DNA of 13,015 nucleotides from Sphingomonadales bacterium UBA658 (GTDB lineage: Bacteria; Pseudomonadota; Alphaproteobacteria; Sphingomonadales; Sphingomonadaceae), in contig DBOA01000144.1 in NCBI GenBank assembly GCA_002299195.1, positions 1-13,015 on the forward strand. Reading direction: 5' to 3'. The position numbers and the translations under genes are program-made. The first letter of the stretch is position 1, and each line of letters begins with the position of its first letter. The notes under the pieces were generated by a model, which saw only the letters and a program-made list of their open reading frames with translations, ran no database searches and was not told the origin of the DNA. Below are positions 12,533 to 13,015 of this stretch, piece after piece.

Positions 12533-13015
12533 TTACCAGCTTTCGGACTTGAGCGGGCGTGCCAGCAATTCGGTGACGACGGCATCGACGGTCGCTGATC
12601 CCGAAAGCAATGCGCATACCGCGCTCACGATGGGCATTTCGACGTTAAGCGACGCTGCCGACTGTAATAGGACCGGCGCGGTATATGCGCCTTCGGCAAC
12701 GGTCTTGCGGTCTGCGAGCAGGCTTTCAGATGATTGGCCCATTCCAAGCCCGCGACCCAAGGAAAAATTCCGCGAATTTTCAGAGCTGCACGTCAGAACC
12801 AGATCGCCCAATCCCGATAGCCCGGCCAGCGTCTCCGCTTTTGCGCCGCGCGCAAGGCCGTATCGCTGCATTTCCGCAAAACCGCGCGCAATCAATGCCG
12901 CTCGCGCGTTGAGGCCAAGACCTGCGCCATCAACGACACCGCATGCGATTGCGAGTACGTTTTTAACAGCGCCGCCAATTTCCGCGCCAACGACATCATC
13001 AGACCAATAGGGACG
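12533..13015 (-). CDS. gpsA: Glycerol-3-phosphate dehydrogenase [NAD(P)+], C-terminal part (truncated by window edge)
   Basis: The frame is open from the right window edge to a TGA at 12533 and gives 160 residues, about the C-terminal half of a roughly 330-residue GpsA. The edge sequence reads RPYWSDDVVGAEIGGAVKNVLAIACGVVDG. It includes the conserved catalytic Lys in GGAVKNVLAIA and is followed by GLGLNARAALIARGFAEM. Further in is LAGLSGLGDLVLTCSSENSRNFSLG, the substrate-binding signature. GpsA reduces dihydroxyacetone phosphate to sn-glycerol-3-phosphate, the backbone for phospholipids. The N-terminal NAD-binding GxGxxG part lies outside the window. A shorter start inside this region (a TTG at 12895) would break the conserved block and is not the real one. 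The flippase gene follows after 41 nt, suggesting one transcript. Confidence 0.95.
   Translation of the reverse strand, partial: RPYWSDDVVGAEIGGAVKNVLAIACGVVDGAGLGLNARAALIARGFAEMQRYGLARGAKAETLAGLSGLGDLVLTCSSENSRNFSLGRGLGMGQSSESLLADRKTVAEGAYTAPVLLQSAASLNVEMPIVSAVCALLSGSATVDAVVTELLARPLKSESW

Noticed and set aside
12549..13010. Plus-strand frame of 153 codons at the right end
   Set aside because: It is the antisense of gpsA, whose conserved motifs are unmistakable on the minus strand. It is Ser/Ala/Arg-rich with no recognisable domain.
1..13015. Search by eye for tRNA, rRNA, IS elements, phage, toxin-antitoxin or defence genes
   Set aside because: No cloverleaf-like sequence, transposase, integrase, terminal inverted repeats or recognisable defence domains were seen. 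Gene content and packing look like ordinary chromosome. A tRNAscan/Infernal and profile search could still find small RNAs missed here.

Overview
The window is moderately GC-rich with short intergenic gaps and small co-directional gene sets. It reads as a chromosomal segment of an alphaproteobacterium, most likely Sphingomonadales (Sphingopyxis/Sphingorhabdus-like). That placement is inferred from gene content: a CYP153-type P450, a cobalamin-dependent QueG, an EI24/CysZ-like protein next to a small secreted hypothetical, and an adenosine-kinase-type PfkB kinase. No tRNA, rRNA, CRISPR array, IS element, integrase or phage gene was seen. The window looks like core or near-core chromosome rather than a mobile island.

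Layout, left to right. (1) 170-931 (+) encodes a membrane-anchored protein with a long Lys/Ala/Pro linker and a C-terminal helix-hairpin-helix domain. (2) 937-2892 (-) is a tightly coupled four-gene set read right to left: SCO1/SenC lipoprotein, YcgN-family cysteine-cluster protein (TTG start), YgjP-like zinc metallopeptidase and DUF1272 zinc-ribbon-like protein. (3) 2934-3587 (+), divergent from SCO1, is a secreted ankyrin-repeat protein. It converges on an exported lipoprotein-type MsrB (3618-4100, -), with a hairpin exactly between the two stop codons. (4) 4161-5441 (-) is a CYP153-like cytochrome P450 with a strong Shine-Dalgarno and an inverted repeat upstream. (5) 5534-7689 (-) is a NatAB-type ABC exporter pair (ATPase then permease, ATGA overlap). 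(6) 7736-8860 (+) is queG, divergent from the ABC pair, with a GTG start. (7) 8874-9928 (-) is an EI24/CysZ-like membrane protein followed, with ATGA overlap, by a small exported protein. (8) 10003-10998 (+) is an adenosine-kinase-like PfkB kinase whose stop overlaps tail-to-tail with that of a polysaccharide flippase (10995-12491, -, TTG start). (9) 12533-13015 (-) is the C-terminal half of gpsA, cut by the window edge and probably co-transcribed with the flippase.

How the genes fit together. Much of the window serves the cell envelope: copper delivery to respiratory oxidase (SCO1), periplasmic protein repair (MsrB), export (NatAB-like), glycan translocation (flippase) and phospholipid precursor synthesis (GpsA). 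The rest is tRNA modification (QueG), purine salvage (PfkB kinase) and alkane or fatty-chain oxidation (CYP153). I found no convincing new defence or mobile system. The best candidates for something under-described are the membrane-tethered H1-like/HHH protein, the SCO1-YcgN-YgjP-DUF1272 cluster, and the EI24 plus small-exported-protein pair.
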